DNA of 55,885 bases from JAWKHR01 sp041394725 (lineage in GTDB: Bacteria > Acidobacteriota > Vicinamibacteria > Vicinamibacterales > SCN-69-37), in the NCBI GenBank assembly GCA_041394725.1, contig JAWKHR010000042.1, positions 1 to 55,885 on the forward strand. The letters are read 5' to 3'. The notes below the pieces were generated by a model, which saw only the letters and a list, made by a program, of their open reading frames with translations, was not told where the DNA came from and did no database searches. This document shows positions 14,237 through 22,720 of the stretch, piece after piece; position 1 is the first letter of the stretch; each line of letters opens with the position of its first letter. The translations under genes and the position numbers were made by a program.

Positions 14237-16224
14237 CAATGGCCTCGCTCGACTACCTGAAACAGCCGCACGTCCTGGCCAGCCTGCCGCTGCAGGCCTG
14301 GGACCTCGTCGTCGTGGACGAAGCGCACGATGCCTGCGGCGACTCGGCACGCTACCACGCCTGCGCGGACCTGGCTCGTCGGTCCAGGCGGCTGCTGCTC
14401 CTCACGGCGACTCCGCACACGGGCGAAGCCTCCCGCTTCCGCCGGCTGCTCCGCCTCGGCGCCCACGGGGCACGGGCCCCGGCCCCGCTGGTCTTCCGGC
14501 GGTCGCGCGCGGACCTTCGGCCGGGTGTCACGAGGGCGGTGCGCTGGCATCGCGTCGCGCTGACGGCGACCGCACGAGCGATGCTCGAAGCGCTCGCGGC
14601 CTTCGAGCACGTTGTCCAGCGCGCGCGAGCCGGCCGGGCCGACTCCGGCACCACGGCCGGCCCGACGAATCAGACCCCCGGCCTGCTGCTCGCGCTCCTT
14701 CGCAAGCGTGCGCTCTCGACCGCCCACGCCTTCTGCGTGTCGATCGATCATCGTCTCGCCTGGCTCGACGCGCGGGGGACGCGGCCGGACGACGGGTGGC
14801 GACAACCGTCTTTGATCTTCGCTGCCGACGCCGCTGACGATGGGATGAGCGCGGGCGATCAGGCGGCCATCACGATGGACATCGGCCTGGACGAAGCACG
14901 CGAGCGCTCGTGGATGCGGCGGCTGCGGCAGCTCGGCCACGCGGCCCGGCGCCACGACGCCAAGGTGCGACGCGTGGCCGGACTCCTCGCGCGCGCCCGC
15001 GAGCCGGCCATCGTCTTCACCGAGTTCCGCGACTCGCTGGAGGCGATCGCGGGCGTGCTGGGGCGGACGCGCGTCGCCGTGCTGCACGGCGGTCAGTCCG
15101 CGCCGGAGCGGACCGAGGCGCTTCGGGCCTTCGACGCCGGCGAGGCACGCGTGCTGCTGGCGACCGACGTCGCGAGCCAGGGACTGAACCTGCAGCGCCG
15201 ATGCCGGTGGGTGATCAACCTGGAGCTGCCGTGGGTGCCGGCGCGGCTCGAACAGCGCGCGGGCCGGGTCGATCGCCTCGGACAGCGGCGCCGGCCGCAC
15301 GTCACGCTGGTCGTGGCCCGCCATCCCTGGGAAGGCGGGCTGCTCAGCCGACTTGCCGAACGGGTGCTGTGCGCGCAGCGCGCGCTCGGTCCGCACCTCC
15401 TCGCGCACGTGCTCCCGTCCGACGCCGCCGTTCGGGCGTGCCTGCTCGAGGACACCCCGCTGCCCGAGGCGACCGCCGCGGCAGTGCCGCGCGTCCCGAC
15501 GTGCACGCGCTACCGCGGCGCCGCGATTGCCGCGGCGAGGAGCGTCACGTGGCGTCGCGCGCTGCTGCAGCGCGCGGGCGGCTTCCGGCACGACTGTGGA
15601 TGGACGGCCCTGGTGCCTGGCGCGTCGCTCCGGCGACGAGCAGGCCCGCGAGCGGTGGCCGTGTTCACGGTGCCGCTGGTCGATCACCGCGCGGACACGA
15701 TCGAGGAACACGTCGTGCCGGTGCTGTGCCCCGTGGCGGACGACGGGCGTCGGCTCGCACCGGCGCGAGTGGTGCCGGCAACGCGGGAGCAGGCGCGCGC
15801 CATCGCGGCCGACTCGCTCCGGCGTCGGGCGGCGCGGCTGACTCGACGAGCCGTGCGGGAGGCGCGCGAGGCGGCGGTCATCGATGGCCGCATCGCCGCG
15901 CACTGCCGGCGCATCGCGCACCTGGATCGGTGGCAACCCGGTCTCTTCGATCGGCGGCGCGAGCGCGAGGTCGCCGCGCGGGATGAGGAACTGGCGGACG
16001 CCGGGCTGGAGATTGCCGCGCCGGTGGACGCCACCGGGCTGGCGGATGCCTGGCCGGTGGACGCCACCGGGCTGGCGGATGCCGCGCCGGTGGACGCAAT
16101 CCCGACAGCCTCATCGTCGTCGCGTGCCCGACATCCTCACGCCGCATCGGGGGCGGCTCGCGACTCGCCCGCCGTCGTCGTCGGGCGACCGCGGCTGCGG
16201 CTGGTGCTGGGGGCACGATGCTGA
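14233..16224 (+). CDS. SNF2-type helicase, C-terminal fragment (DrmD-like)
   Basis: This frame carries the remaining helicase motifs: DEAH (residues 29-32 from GTG 14233), LLLLTATPHTG (motif III), and in the second RecA domain VLLATDVASQGLNLQ and QRAGRVDRLGQR (about 341-352, motif VI). The protein-coding sense extends upstream of 14233 to about 14104, so the listed start is only where this frame has a start codon. The C-terminal part is basic and ends with a 33-bp in-frame tandem repeat coding PVDATGLADA units. The stop overlaps the methyltransferase start by 7 bp, so the two are translationally coupled. The expected role is ATP-driven translocation on DNA in a restriction-like defence module. 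Confidence 0.82.
   Translation: MTMASLDYLKQPHVLASLPLQAWDLVVVDEAHDACGDSARYHACADLARRSRRLLLLTATPHTGEASRFRRLLRLGAHGARAPAPLVFRRSRADLRPGVTRAVRWHRVALTATARAMLEALAAFEHVVQRARAGRADSGTTAGPTNQTPGLLLALLRKRALSTAHAFCVSIDHRLAWLDARGTRPDDGWRQPSLIFAADAADDGMSAGDQAAITMDIGLDEARERSWMRRLRQLGHAARRHDAKVRRVAGLLARAREPAIVFTEFRDSLEAIAGVLGRTRVAVLHGGQSAPERTEALRAFDAGEARVLLATDVASQGLNLQRRCRWVINLELPWVPARLEQRAGRVDRLGQRRRPHVTLVVARHPWEGGLLSRLAERVLCAQRALGPHLLAHVLPSDAAVRACLLEDTPLPEATAAAVPRVPTCTRYRGAAIAAARSVTWRRALLQRAGGFRHDCGWTALVPGASLRRRAGPRAVAVFTVPLVDHRADTIEEHVVPVLCPVADDGRRLAPARVVPATREQARAIAADSLRRRAARLTRRAVREAREAAVIDGRIAAHCRRIAHLDRWQPGLFDRRREREVAARDEELADAGLEIAAPVDATGLADAWPVDATGLADAAPVDAIPTASSSSRARHPHAASGAARDSPAVVVGRPRLRLVLGARC
16021..16097 (+). 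repeat. 33-bp in-frame tandem repeat in the helicase 3' end
   Basis: Two nearly identical 33-bp units (16021-16053, 16054-16086) and the first 11 bp of a third. They keep the reading frame and add copies of PVDATGLADA. This is likely a recent expansion in a linker. Confidence 0.85.
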
Positions 16225-19200
16225 GCGACCTGGCCGGCATCGGCGGGTCGCTCTTCCCGGGGCACTTTCTCGCCGAGCGGGCGGACGGCGGCATGCTGCG
16301 CGGCGGCACGGACCCGCGGCGACTGCAGGCGCACCTGGGTCGGTGGTGGCGGAGCGCCGAGGCGACGTGCGGTCCGTCCACGAGCCTGCGTGCCGTGTTC
16401 GACGGCGTGGCGTGCCCGCTGCTGGGAGCGCTCGGCTTCCGCGTGCGGGATCCGCGATTCGACGCGGATCGCATCCGCGCGCGCCTCGACACCCCCGGCG
16501 GCGGTCGCGTGGCGCTCCTGCAGCTGCCCTGGGCCGCGCGGCCGTCACGGCGCTGGCGAGAGGCCTGGGACGCCGCTCGCGACGCCGGCTCACGGTGGTG
16601 CCTGGTGCTCGCGCCGCCGTACCTCTCGGTCGTGGACGCGCGAAGACACGGGGCGCGGCGTGCCGTGGAATTCACGCTGCCGGACGCGCTCGAGGTCCGC
16701 AGCCTCACGGTGCTCGTCGCGGTGGCCGGCGCGGGCGCGTTCGAGGGCGCGCCGGTCGTCGCGATCGAGGCACTCGTGGCCGACGGCCACCGGTTCCAGG
16801 ATCGCGTAAGAGAGGACCTCCAGCACGGCGTCGCCGAGTCGCTCGGGGCGCTCGCGGCCCTGGCGCACCGGGCCACCGCGCGGGAAGCGGCGTTCGACGA
16901 GGCGCTGACCATCGTCTATCGCATCCTGTTCCTGTTGTTCGCCGAGTCGCGTGCGCTGGTCCCGGCCGCGCACCCGATCCTGGCGCAGGCGTACACGGTC
17001 GGCGGCCTCTGCCGGGACGCGCTCGACGGATCGACGCGGGGTGTCTGGGACGGGCTGGCGGCGATTACCCGGCTCTCGCGCGTCGGCTGCCGCACGGGCG
17101 ACCTGATCGTCTGGCCGTTCAACGGCCCGTTGTTCGCGCGCCGTTCGGCGCCCGCTCTCGAGTCGCCGGCCCGCGGGGGCCGGCAGCGACGCGGAGGCAC
17201 ACCCGCGCGCGACGGGGCCGGGCGCGACGCCGAATCCGCCCGAGACGCGGCGCTCGGGCGTGCGCTCGTCGCGCTCGGGACGCGGCGCGGCCGCCACGGT
17301 CGCCAGACGATTCGATACGCCGATCTCGGCGTGGAACAACTGGGCGCGGTGTACGAACGCGTGCTCGACATGGAGGCCGGCCCCCATCCCGGGAAAGCGG
17401 ACGTCCGCGCGACGACGGCCGCCCCTGCGCCGGCGACAGCCCCCGGCGCGGAGGCGATCGTCGCCCCCGCGGCCGGGGCGAACATCGTTTCCGCGCGGCG
17501 GCGGGCGCGACCGGCGGGCGGACACAGCGCTCACCGCAAGGCGACCGGCACCTTCTATACACCGCGGCCCCTCGCCGACTTCGTGGTGCGCCGGACGCTG
17601 GCGCCGCTCGTGGCCGGCGCGTCCGTGGACCGGATCCTGTCGCTCCGCGTGCTCGATCCGGCGATGGGCAGCGGGGCGTTCCTCGTGGCGGCCTGCCGGT
17701 TCCTGGCCGACGCCTGCGAGCGCGCCATGATCGCCGAGGGACGCTGCGCCGAAACCGACCTCGATGCCGGGATGCGCGCCTCGCTGCGCCGGCGGGTCGC
17801 GGAACGCTGCCTCGCCGGCGTGGACGTCAACCCCGTGGCGGTGCGGGTGGCGCGGCTGTCGGTCTGGCTCACCTCGCTCGCCCATCGACGACCGCTGGGT
17901 TTCCTCGACCACCGGCTCCGCGTCGGCCACAGCCTGATCGGCGCGAGCCCGGAGGATCTGCGTCGCGTGCCGGACCTGGCGCACGGGCGGCGCGATGCGC
18001 GTGGGGTGCGCGGCGCGCCGGGTGCGCGCGGTACGCCGCAGCCGGGTGCGCGCGGCCACCGGCGACGCCCGCCGCAGGCGGACCGGGCGCTGCCGCTCTT
18101 CGAGGCCGGCGGGCTCGACCTGGCGATGCGGCGGATGACGCGATCGATCGGCGCGCTGCTGGATCGTCCCGACGAGACCGTCGGCGACGTGCACGCGAAG
18201 GCGGCGGCGTGGCGACGGCTGGCGGGACCGGGCTCGCCGATCGAGGCCTGGCGCGACGCCGCCTCGCTCTGGTGCGCCCGGTGGTTCTGGTCCGGGCCGG
18301 GCGGCGACGGGTCGCCTCCGTCCGCGGCGGAGCTGCGCGCGGCGATCGACGGCAGGCTCGGTCGCGACGCCACGCTGCCGCGCGCGACGATCGACCGCTG
18401 GTGCCGCACGGCCGCGACGCTCGCGCGGCGCCACGGCTTCTTCCACTGGCCGCTCGAGTTCGCCGACGTGTTCTACGAGCCGTCGGGCGAGCCGCGCGCC
18501 GATCCCGGCTTCGACGCGATCGTCGGCAACCCGCCGTGGGAGATGCTGCGCGACGATGGGCGGGCGCCTGGCGACGAGGCCGGTGCCCGCGCGGCCACGG
18601 CACGGTTCCTTCGCGATTCGGGACTCTATCCCGACTCGACGCGCGGACACGTCAATCTCTACCTGCCGTTCCTCGAACGGTCGCTGTCCCTGCTCAAGCG
18701 GGAAGGACGACTCGGCCTCGTGCTGCCCTGGGGGTTCGCGTCGGACGACGGCGCGACGGTGCTGCGGCGCCGCCTGGTCGAGGGCGATCGCGTGGACACG
18801 CTGGTCGGCTGCGACAACGGCGACGGCCTGTTTCCCGTGCACCGCGGCCTGCGATTCCTGGCCCTCGTCGCCGGTCCCGCGGTGCCGGGGCGCGAGACGC
18901 GCGCGCGGTTCGGGGTGCGCCGCGCCGAGGACCTGTCGGCGCTGCCGTCGCGCGATGCGGAGGACGACCCCGCCGCGGTCGCAGCGTGGCCCGTCCGGCT
19001 GACGGCGGAAGTCGTCGGTGCATCGGGCGGCCGCGCCGGTCGGATTCCCGACGTTCGCCGCGCGTCGGATTTGTCGCTGCTCACGCGACTGACGCGCGCG
19101 TTTCCCAGACTTGGTGACGCGGCGGGCGCCGGCGCGACGTTCGGCCGCGACCTGAACGCGACCGATCACCGAGCCCACTTCGGCACGACGGGCCTGCCGG

Positions 19201-20078
19201 TGCTCGAGGGCAAGGACATCGCGCCGTTCGTCGCACACGTCCCGGACGCGCCGCCTCGACCCGCGCCGGCGACCGGCGGCTCCGCACGACCCGCGCCGGC
19301 GACCGGCGGCCACCGCCGGATCGCGCCGTCCGTCGCGGCGCGGCTCCTGCCCGATCGCCGGTTCACGCGTCCGCGCCTGGCCTATCGCGACGTCTCCGGC
19401 GTCGGCAACCGCGTCTCGCTCATCGCCGCGATCCTGCCGGCAGGCGTGGTGACGACGCACACGCTGTTCTGCCAGCGTCAGGCGATCGCGCCGCCCGCGC
19501 GCCACTATCTCTGTGCCCTGCTCAACAGCTACGTCCTCAACGCGCTCGCGCGGATGCTGATGGGCGGGCACCTGACGACCTCGCTGGTCGAGGACCTGCC
19601 GGCCCCGGCCTGGTGCGGGTCGTCGTCGCAGCGCCGCATCGCCGCGATCGCGCGCGCGATCGCGGCGCGTGTCCGAGGCGGCGGCGCCGGACGCCGGGCG
19701 GTCCTCACACCGAGCGCCGGCGCCGGCCCTGGCGTGCCGGCCGGATCGCGCAGACCGGCCGGATCGCACGGACCGGCCGCGCGGCGCCGGCCGGCTGGTC
19801 CCACCGAACCGGCCGGAACACGGGCGTCCATCGACCTCGACGTGCGACTCGAGGCCCGGCTGCAGGCGGCGGTGGCGCACCTCTACGGCCTGGGCGCGGC
19901 CGAGTACGCGGGCGTGCTCGACACGTTCCCGCTCGTCCCCGAGGCGTCTCGGCGGGCGGCGTTCGACGCGTTCGTCGCGACTCGAGGCGCCGCGCCGGTC
20001 GCGTCCGATGCAGGCCGGCCGGGCGCGGTGGATCCGGGCCCGCCGGATGCGGTCGTTCCCGACCCGAGTGCGCTATAG
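16218..20078 (+). CDS. Eco57I-like DNA adenine methyltransferase (DrmMI / type IIG-like)
   Basis: A 1286-residue protein starting at ATG 16218 inside the helicase stop. The N-terminal about 400 residues resemble the accessory/nuclease-like region of large type IIG enzymes, but no confident PD-(D/E)xK site is visible. The AdoMet motif LDPAMGSGAFLVA lies at about 479-491 and the catalytic NPPW at 771-774, as in N6-adenine methylases; an FYTPRPLADFVV segment precedes motif I as in Eco57I/PglX/DrmMI enzymes. The C-terminal part (about 900-1220) is the target-recognition region. Several low-complexity inserts (a 30-bp duplication at 19257, Gly/Ala/Arg-rich runs near 18000 and 19700) interrupt it. 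With the helicase it forms a probable modification or defence pair. Whether it methylates only or also cuts is unknown. Confidence 0.88.
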   Translation: MLSDLAGIGGSLFPGHFLAERADGGMLRGGTDPRRLQAHLGRWWRSAEATCGPSTSLRAVFDGVACPLLGALGFRVRDPRFDADRIRARLDTPGGGRVALLQLPWAARPSRRWREAWDAARDAGSRWCLVLAPPYLSVVDARRHGARRAVEFTLPDALEVRSLTVLVAVAGAGAFEGAPVVAIEALVADGHRFQDRVREDLQHGVAESLGALAALAHRATAREAAFDEALTIVYRILFLLFAESRALVPAAHPILAQAYTVGGLCRDALDGSTRGVWDGLAAITRLSRVGCRTGDLIVWPFNGPLFARRSAPALESPARGGRQRRGGTPARDGAGRDAESARDAALGRALVALGTRRGRHGRQTIRYADLGVEQLGAVYERVLDMEAGPHPGKADVRATTAAPAPATAPGAEAIVAPAAGANIVSARRRARPAGGHSAHRKATGTFYTPRPLADFVVRRTLAPLVAGASVDRILSLRVLDPAMGSGAFLVAACRFLADACERAMIAEGRCAETDLDAGMRASLRRRVAERCLAGVDVNPVAVRVARLSVWLTSLAHRRPLGFLDHRLRVGHSLIGASPEDLRRVPDLAHGRRDARGVRGAPGARGTPQPGARGHRRRPPQADRALPLFEAGGLDLAMRRMTRSIGALLDRPDETVGDVHAKAAAWRRLAGPGSPIEAWRDAASLWCARWFWSGPGGDGSPPSAAELRAAIDGRLGRDATLPRATIDRWCRTAATLARRHGFFHWPLEFADVFYEPSGEPRADPGFDAIVGNPPWEMLRDDGRAPGDEAGARAATARFLRDSGLYPDSTRGHVNLYLPFLERSLSLLKREGRLGLVLPWGFASDDGATVLRRRLVEGDRVDTLVGCDNGDGLFPVHRGLRFLALVAGPAVPGRETRARFGVRRAEDLSALPSRDAEDDPAAVAAWPVRLTAEVVGASGGRAGRIPDVRRASDLSLLTRLTRAFPRLGDAAGAGATFGRDLNATDHRAHFGTTGLPVLEGKDIAPFVAHVPDAPPRPAPATGGSARPAPATGGHRRIAPSVAARLLPDRRFTRPRLAYRDVSGVGNRVSLIAAILPAGVVTTHTLFCQRQAIAPPARHYLCALLNSYVLNALARMLMGGHLTTSLVEDLPAPAWCGSSSQRRIAAIARAIAARVRGGGAGRRAVLTPSAGAGPGVPAGSRRPAGSHGPAARRRPAGPTEPAGTRASIDLDVRLEARLQAAVAHLYGLGAAEYAGVLDTFPLVPEASRRAAFDAFVATRGAAPVASDAGRPGAVDPGPPDAVVPDPSAL
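19257..19310 (+). repeat. 30-bp in-frame duplication in the methyltransferase
   Basis: The unit at 19257-19286 is repeated over 24 bp at 19287-19310, coding RPAPATGG twice. It lies in the recognition-domain part of the protein, where inserts could affect specificity. Confidence 0.8.
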
Positions 20079-20079
20079 T
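20074..20079 (+). promoter_or_regulatory. -10-like TATAGT before the ferredoxin/NrfD gene
   Basis: TATAGT overlaps the methyltransferase stop codon (TAG 20076-20078) and ends 9 nt before the GTG at 20089. It would allow the molybdoenzyme operon to be transcribed independently of the cassette upstream, with an almost leaderless message. No clear -35 box is seen. Confidence 0.35.
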
Positions 20080-20088
20080 CGCGGGCCA

Positions 20089-21612
20089 GTGGCCCACTAC
20101 GGTTTCGCCATCGATCTGCGCAAGTGCATCGGGTGCCACGCGTGCACGATCGCGTGCAAGTCCGAGCACGACATCCCGGTCGGCGTGAACCGCTGCTGGG
20201 TCAAGAGCGTCGAGCGCGGCACGTTTCCCGGCACGCAGCGGCTGTTCCTCCCGGTGCTCTGCAACCAGTGCGAGGAGGCGCCGTGCATGAAGATCTGCCC
20301 GACCTCCGCGCTCTTCCGCCGGCGCGACGGCATCGTCGACCTCAACGGCGAGGCGTGCATCGGGTGCCGCGCGTGCATGGCCGCGTGTCCGTACGACCAG
20401 CTGTTCATCGATCCGAACACGAGGACGGCGGAGAAATGCAACTTCTGCGCGAACCGGATCGAGAATCAGCTCCAGCCGGCGTGCGTGAGCGTGTGTCCGA
20501 CCGAGTGCCGGATTTTCGGGGACCTCGACGACCCGACGAGCGAGGTCGCGCAGATCGCGGCGCGCGAGGCCTTCATGGTGCGCAAGCCCGAGAAGGGCAC
20601 GGGCCCGAAGGTGCTGTACCTGGGCGCGGACGAGACACTGATGCGGCCGGAGATCGCGGCGCGGCCGTTCCTGTTCAAGGAGGGCCAGGTGCACCTGCGG
20701 CCGCTCGGCGGCGGCGACCCCGATCCGCTGCGGCCGGGCGACCCGCGCGTGGACTACGACGCGCCGCACCGGCAGGCCTGGGGCCGCGACCTGGTCCTGT
20801 ATCTGCTGACGAAGGGCATCTCGACCGGCGCGATGCTCGTGTGCGCGGTGCTCTGGATGCTCGGCGACCGGTCGCCGCTCGTCGCGTTCGCGGGTCCGGT
20901 GACGTCCGTGCTCTTCGCGATCCTGACGACGGTCGTGCTGGTGCTCGACCTCGAGCGGCCCGAGCGGTTCTACTACATCCTCACGCGTCCCAACTGGACG
21001 TCGTGGCTCGCGCGCGGCGCGTTCCTGCTCATCGGGCACAGCGCGATGGCGACGATCTGGGTGTTCGCCGCCTGGATGGGCTGGACCGGCCTGATCTCGT
21101 GGATCGCGCCGGTGGCCCTGCTGGCCGCGCTCGGCGCGACCGCCTACACGGGCTTCCTCTTCGCGCAGGGTCTGGCGCGTGACCTGTGGCAGGGCCCGCA
21201 CGCGACGATCGACCTGGTCGCGCAGGCCATCGCCGAGGGCGCCGGCGCGCTGCTCCTGCTCTCGGTCGTCACCGGCGGGTCGCTGCAGACGCTGCGGTTC
21301 CTCGGCCTCTCGCTGGCGGGCGCCTCGGCGTTCCACGTCGCGCTGCTGATGCTCGAGCACGTGTGGACGCCGAGCCCGACCGTCCAGCACGAGCTGGCCA
21401 ACCGCGTCATCCGGTACGGCGCGTTCCGCCGGCTGTTCTGGGCGGGTGCGATCGGCCTCGGCGGCGTCGCGCCGCTGCTGCTCGTCTGGCTCGCGTCGGC
21501 CACCGACTATCCGCGACTCCTGCTCGTGCCGGCCGCGTTCGTCGCCCTGGCCGGCTCGCTCGCCTGGGAGTACATCTGGGTCGAGGCGGGCCAGGCCGTC
21601 CCGAACTCGTGA
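20089..21612 (+). CDS. Fused 4x[4Fe-4S] ferredoxin and NrfD/PsrC-type membrane subunit
   Basis: A 507-residue fusion of two subunits that are separate in most complex iron-sulfur molybdoenzymes. Residues 1-140 hold four cysteine quartets: C13/16/19/23, C58/61/66/70, C90/93/96/100 and C117/120/132/136. From about 225 on there are eight or so hydrophobic helices with the NrfD signature LDLERPERFYYIL near 290-305, which handles quinone exchange. It links the molybdopterin subunit encoded downstream to the quinone pool in the cytoplasmic membrane. The start is GTG 20089, 10 nt after the methyltransferase stop; the protein begins directly with the ferredoxin fold. The TGA at 21610-21612 is followed almost at once by the left REP arm of the RAYT unit. 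Confidence 0.92.
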   Translation: MAHYGFAIDLRKCIGCHACTIACKSEHDIPVGVNRCWVKSVERGTFPGTQRLFLPVLCNQCEEAPCMKICPTSALFRRRDGIVDLNGEACIGCRACMAACPYDQLFIDPNTRTAEKCNFCANRIENQLQPACVSVCPTECRIFGDLDDPTSEVAQIAAREAFMVRKPEKGTGPKVLYLGADETLMRPEIAARPFLFKEGQVHLRPLGGGDPDPLRPGDPRVDYDAPHRQAWGRDLVLYLLTKGISTGAMLVCAVLWMLGDRSPLVAFAGPVTSVLFAILTTVVLVLDLERPERFYYILTRPNWTSWLARGAFLLIGHSAMATIWVFAAWMGWTGLISWIAPVALLAALGATAYTGFLFAQGLARDLWQGPHATIDLVAQAIAEGAGALLLLSVVTGGSLQTLRFLGLSLAGASAFHVALLMLEHVWTPSPTVQHELANRVIRYGAFRRLFWAGAIGLGGVAPLLLVWLASATDYPRLLLVPAAFVALAGSLAWEYIWVEAGQAVPNS

Positions 21613-21614
21613 GG

Positions 21615-21639
21615 GGGGTCAGGTCTTGGATCGCAGCCT
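21615..21639 (+). repeat. Left REP arm of the RAYT unit
   Basis: Same family as the 4209-4320 palindrome arms, in direct orientation. It begins 2 nt after the TGA of the ferredoxin/NrfD gene. Confidence 0.88.
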
Positions 21640-21867
21640 GCGGCCGATGACGATGACGAAAGTGAAAGTCGTCGCCGCTGGGGCAGGCCCACCCCGAGCC
21701 GGCACTCGGGCCAGGACGTTGCAGTTTCTCCCACCCTTCCCGGCCGCCCACGTTGAAGGATGCACACCGGCCCCGCAGACACACCGCTGCGAAACAGCGT
21801 GGAAACGGCCCTTCCGGGAGCGCATGCCGGGAATGCGGCTTGCACCGGACCGCGCGGAGGCTTGCAC

Positions 21868-22716
21868 ATGGCAAGACCCGCACGGATCGAGTTCGCCGCC
21901 GCGATGCACCACGTCATGGCTCGCGGCGTGGAGAAGCGGATCATCTTCCTCGATGACCGCGACCGCCGCACGTTCCTGGCCACCCTCGACGAGACCGCCG
22001 CGCGGTTCGACTGGCGCGTCTGGGCGTACTGCCTGATGGCCAACCACTACCACCTGCTGGTCCAGACGATGCGCCCCACGCTCTCGCGTGGCATGCGGGA
22101 TCTCAACGGCGCCTATTCCCAGGGCTTCAACCGGCGCCACGATCGCGTCGGCCACCTGTTCCAGGGCCGGTTCAAGTCGCTGCTGGTCGACGGCGACCGG
22201 CACCTGCACCAGGTGGCGCGGTACATCGTGCTGAATCCGGTGCGCGCCGGACTGTGCGCGACACCGGAACAGTGGCGCTGGAGCAGCTACCGGGCCCAGG
22301 CGGGCCTGGCGTCCGGCCCGAACTGCCTCGCGGCCAACGACGCGCTGCGGCACTTCGACCGCGACCGCCGAGTGGCGCGCGCCGCCTTTCGGCGCTTCGT
22401 GATCGCCGGAGCGGGCGCTTCCGATCCGGCCGCCGGGGCGACCCGGCTCGGCATCCTCGGCGACGACACGTTCGTCCGGCAGGTCACCGGGCGCGCCAGG
22501 ATGCCGACGACGGAAGTGCCGCGCGTGCAGCGCCGCGCGGGTCGGCTGCTCGCCCACTTCGCGCACGCTCACGCGCGGCGCGACGACGCCATCACGGCGG
22601 CGCACGCGAGCGGGCTGTACACGCTCGCGGAAATCGGCCGCCACTTCGGCCTGCACTATGCGACGATCAGCAAAATTGTAAGTCGCACGCGCCCGAGGCT
22701 TCGATCCAAGACCTGA
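21868..22716 (+). CDS. REP-associated tyrosine transposase (RAYT, Y1/HUH type)
   Basis: A 282-residue single-strand DNA transposase. The HUH metal motif is His60-Tyr-His62 in MANHYHLL and the catalytic tyrosine is Tyr119 in ARYIVLNPV, both in the classic order; the first residues (ARIEFAAAMHHVMARG) are typical of the IS200-related REP transposases. The C-terminal about 60 residues contain a helix-turn-helix (LAEIGRHFGLHYATISKIV). The start at 21868 has GGAGG 7 nt upstream. The last five codons and the stop TGA (22714-22716) are provided by the right REP arm itself. The protein appears intact and could act on the palindrome at 4.2 kb and the solo arm at 53.1 kb. Confidence 0.93.
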   Translation: MARPARIEFAAAMHHVMARGVEKRIIFLDDRDRRTFLATLDETAARFDWRVWAYCLMANHYHLLVQTMRPTLSRGMRDLNGAYSQGFNRRHDRVGHLFQGRFKSLLVDGDRHLHQVARYIVLNPVRAGLCATPEQWRWSSYRAQAGLASGPNCLAANDALRHFDRDRRVARAAFRRFVIAGAGASDPAAGATRLGILGDDTFVRQVTGRARMPTTEVPRVQRRAGRLLAHFAHAHARRDDAITAAHASGLYTLAEIGRHFGLHYATISKIVSRTRPRLRSKT

Positions 22717-22720
22717 CCCC
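22695..22720 (-). repeat. Right REP arm of the RAYT unit
   Basis: Inverted copy of the left arm. It encodes the transposase C-terminal RSKT and stop, and its last base touches the ATG of the molybdopterin subunit (22721). No Shine-Dalgarno is present in the arm, so that start may depend on translational coupling to the transposase stop 4 nt earlier. Confidence 0.88.

Larger units (their letters stand above)
21615..22720 (+). mobile_element. RAYT transposase unit bounded by inverted REP arms
   Basis: A 1.1-kb unit. The left arm 21615-21639 (GGGGTCAGGTCTTGG...) and the right arm 22695-22720 are inverted repeats with one mismatch over 25 bp. Between them are 228 bp of imperfect hairpins and the Y1 transposase gene. 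The unit sits exactly between the stop codon of the ferredoxin/NrfD gene and the ATG of the molybdopterin subunit, so the operon is split but both reading frames are preserved. The hairpins at 21640-21867 include CCCGAG/CTCGGG near 21698-21714. No target-site duplication could be identified. Confidence 0.85.

Noticed and set aside
16590..19880. Very long open frame on the minus strand opposite the methyltransferase
   Set aside because: It is a GC-rich shadow: composition is dominated by Arg, Ala, Gly and Pro with no recognisable domain, while the plus strand has clear methylase motifs.
13652..20078. Complete class 1 DISARM system
   Set aside because: Only DrmD-like and DrmMI-like genes are present; flanking genes are Smr/queF and a molybdoenzyme operon, with no DrmA, DrmB or DrmC.
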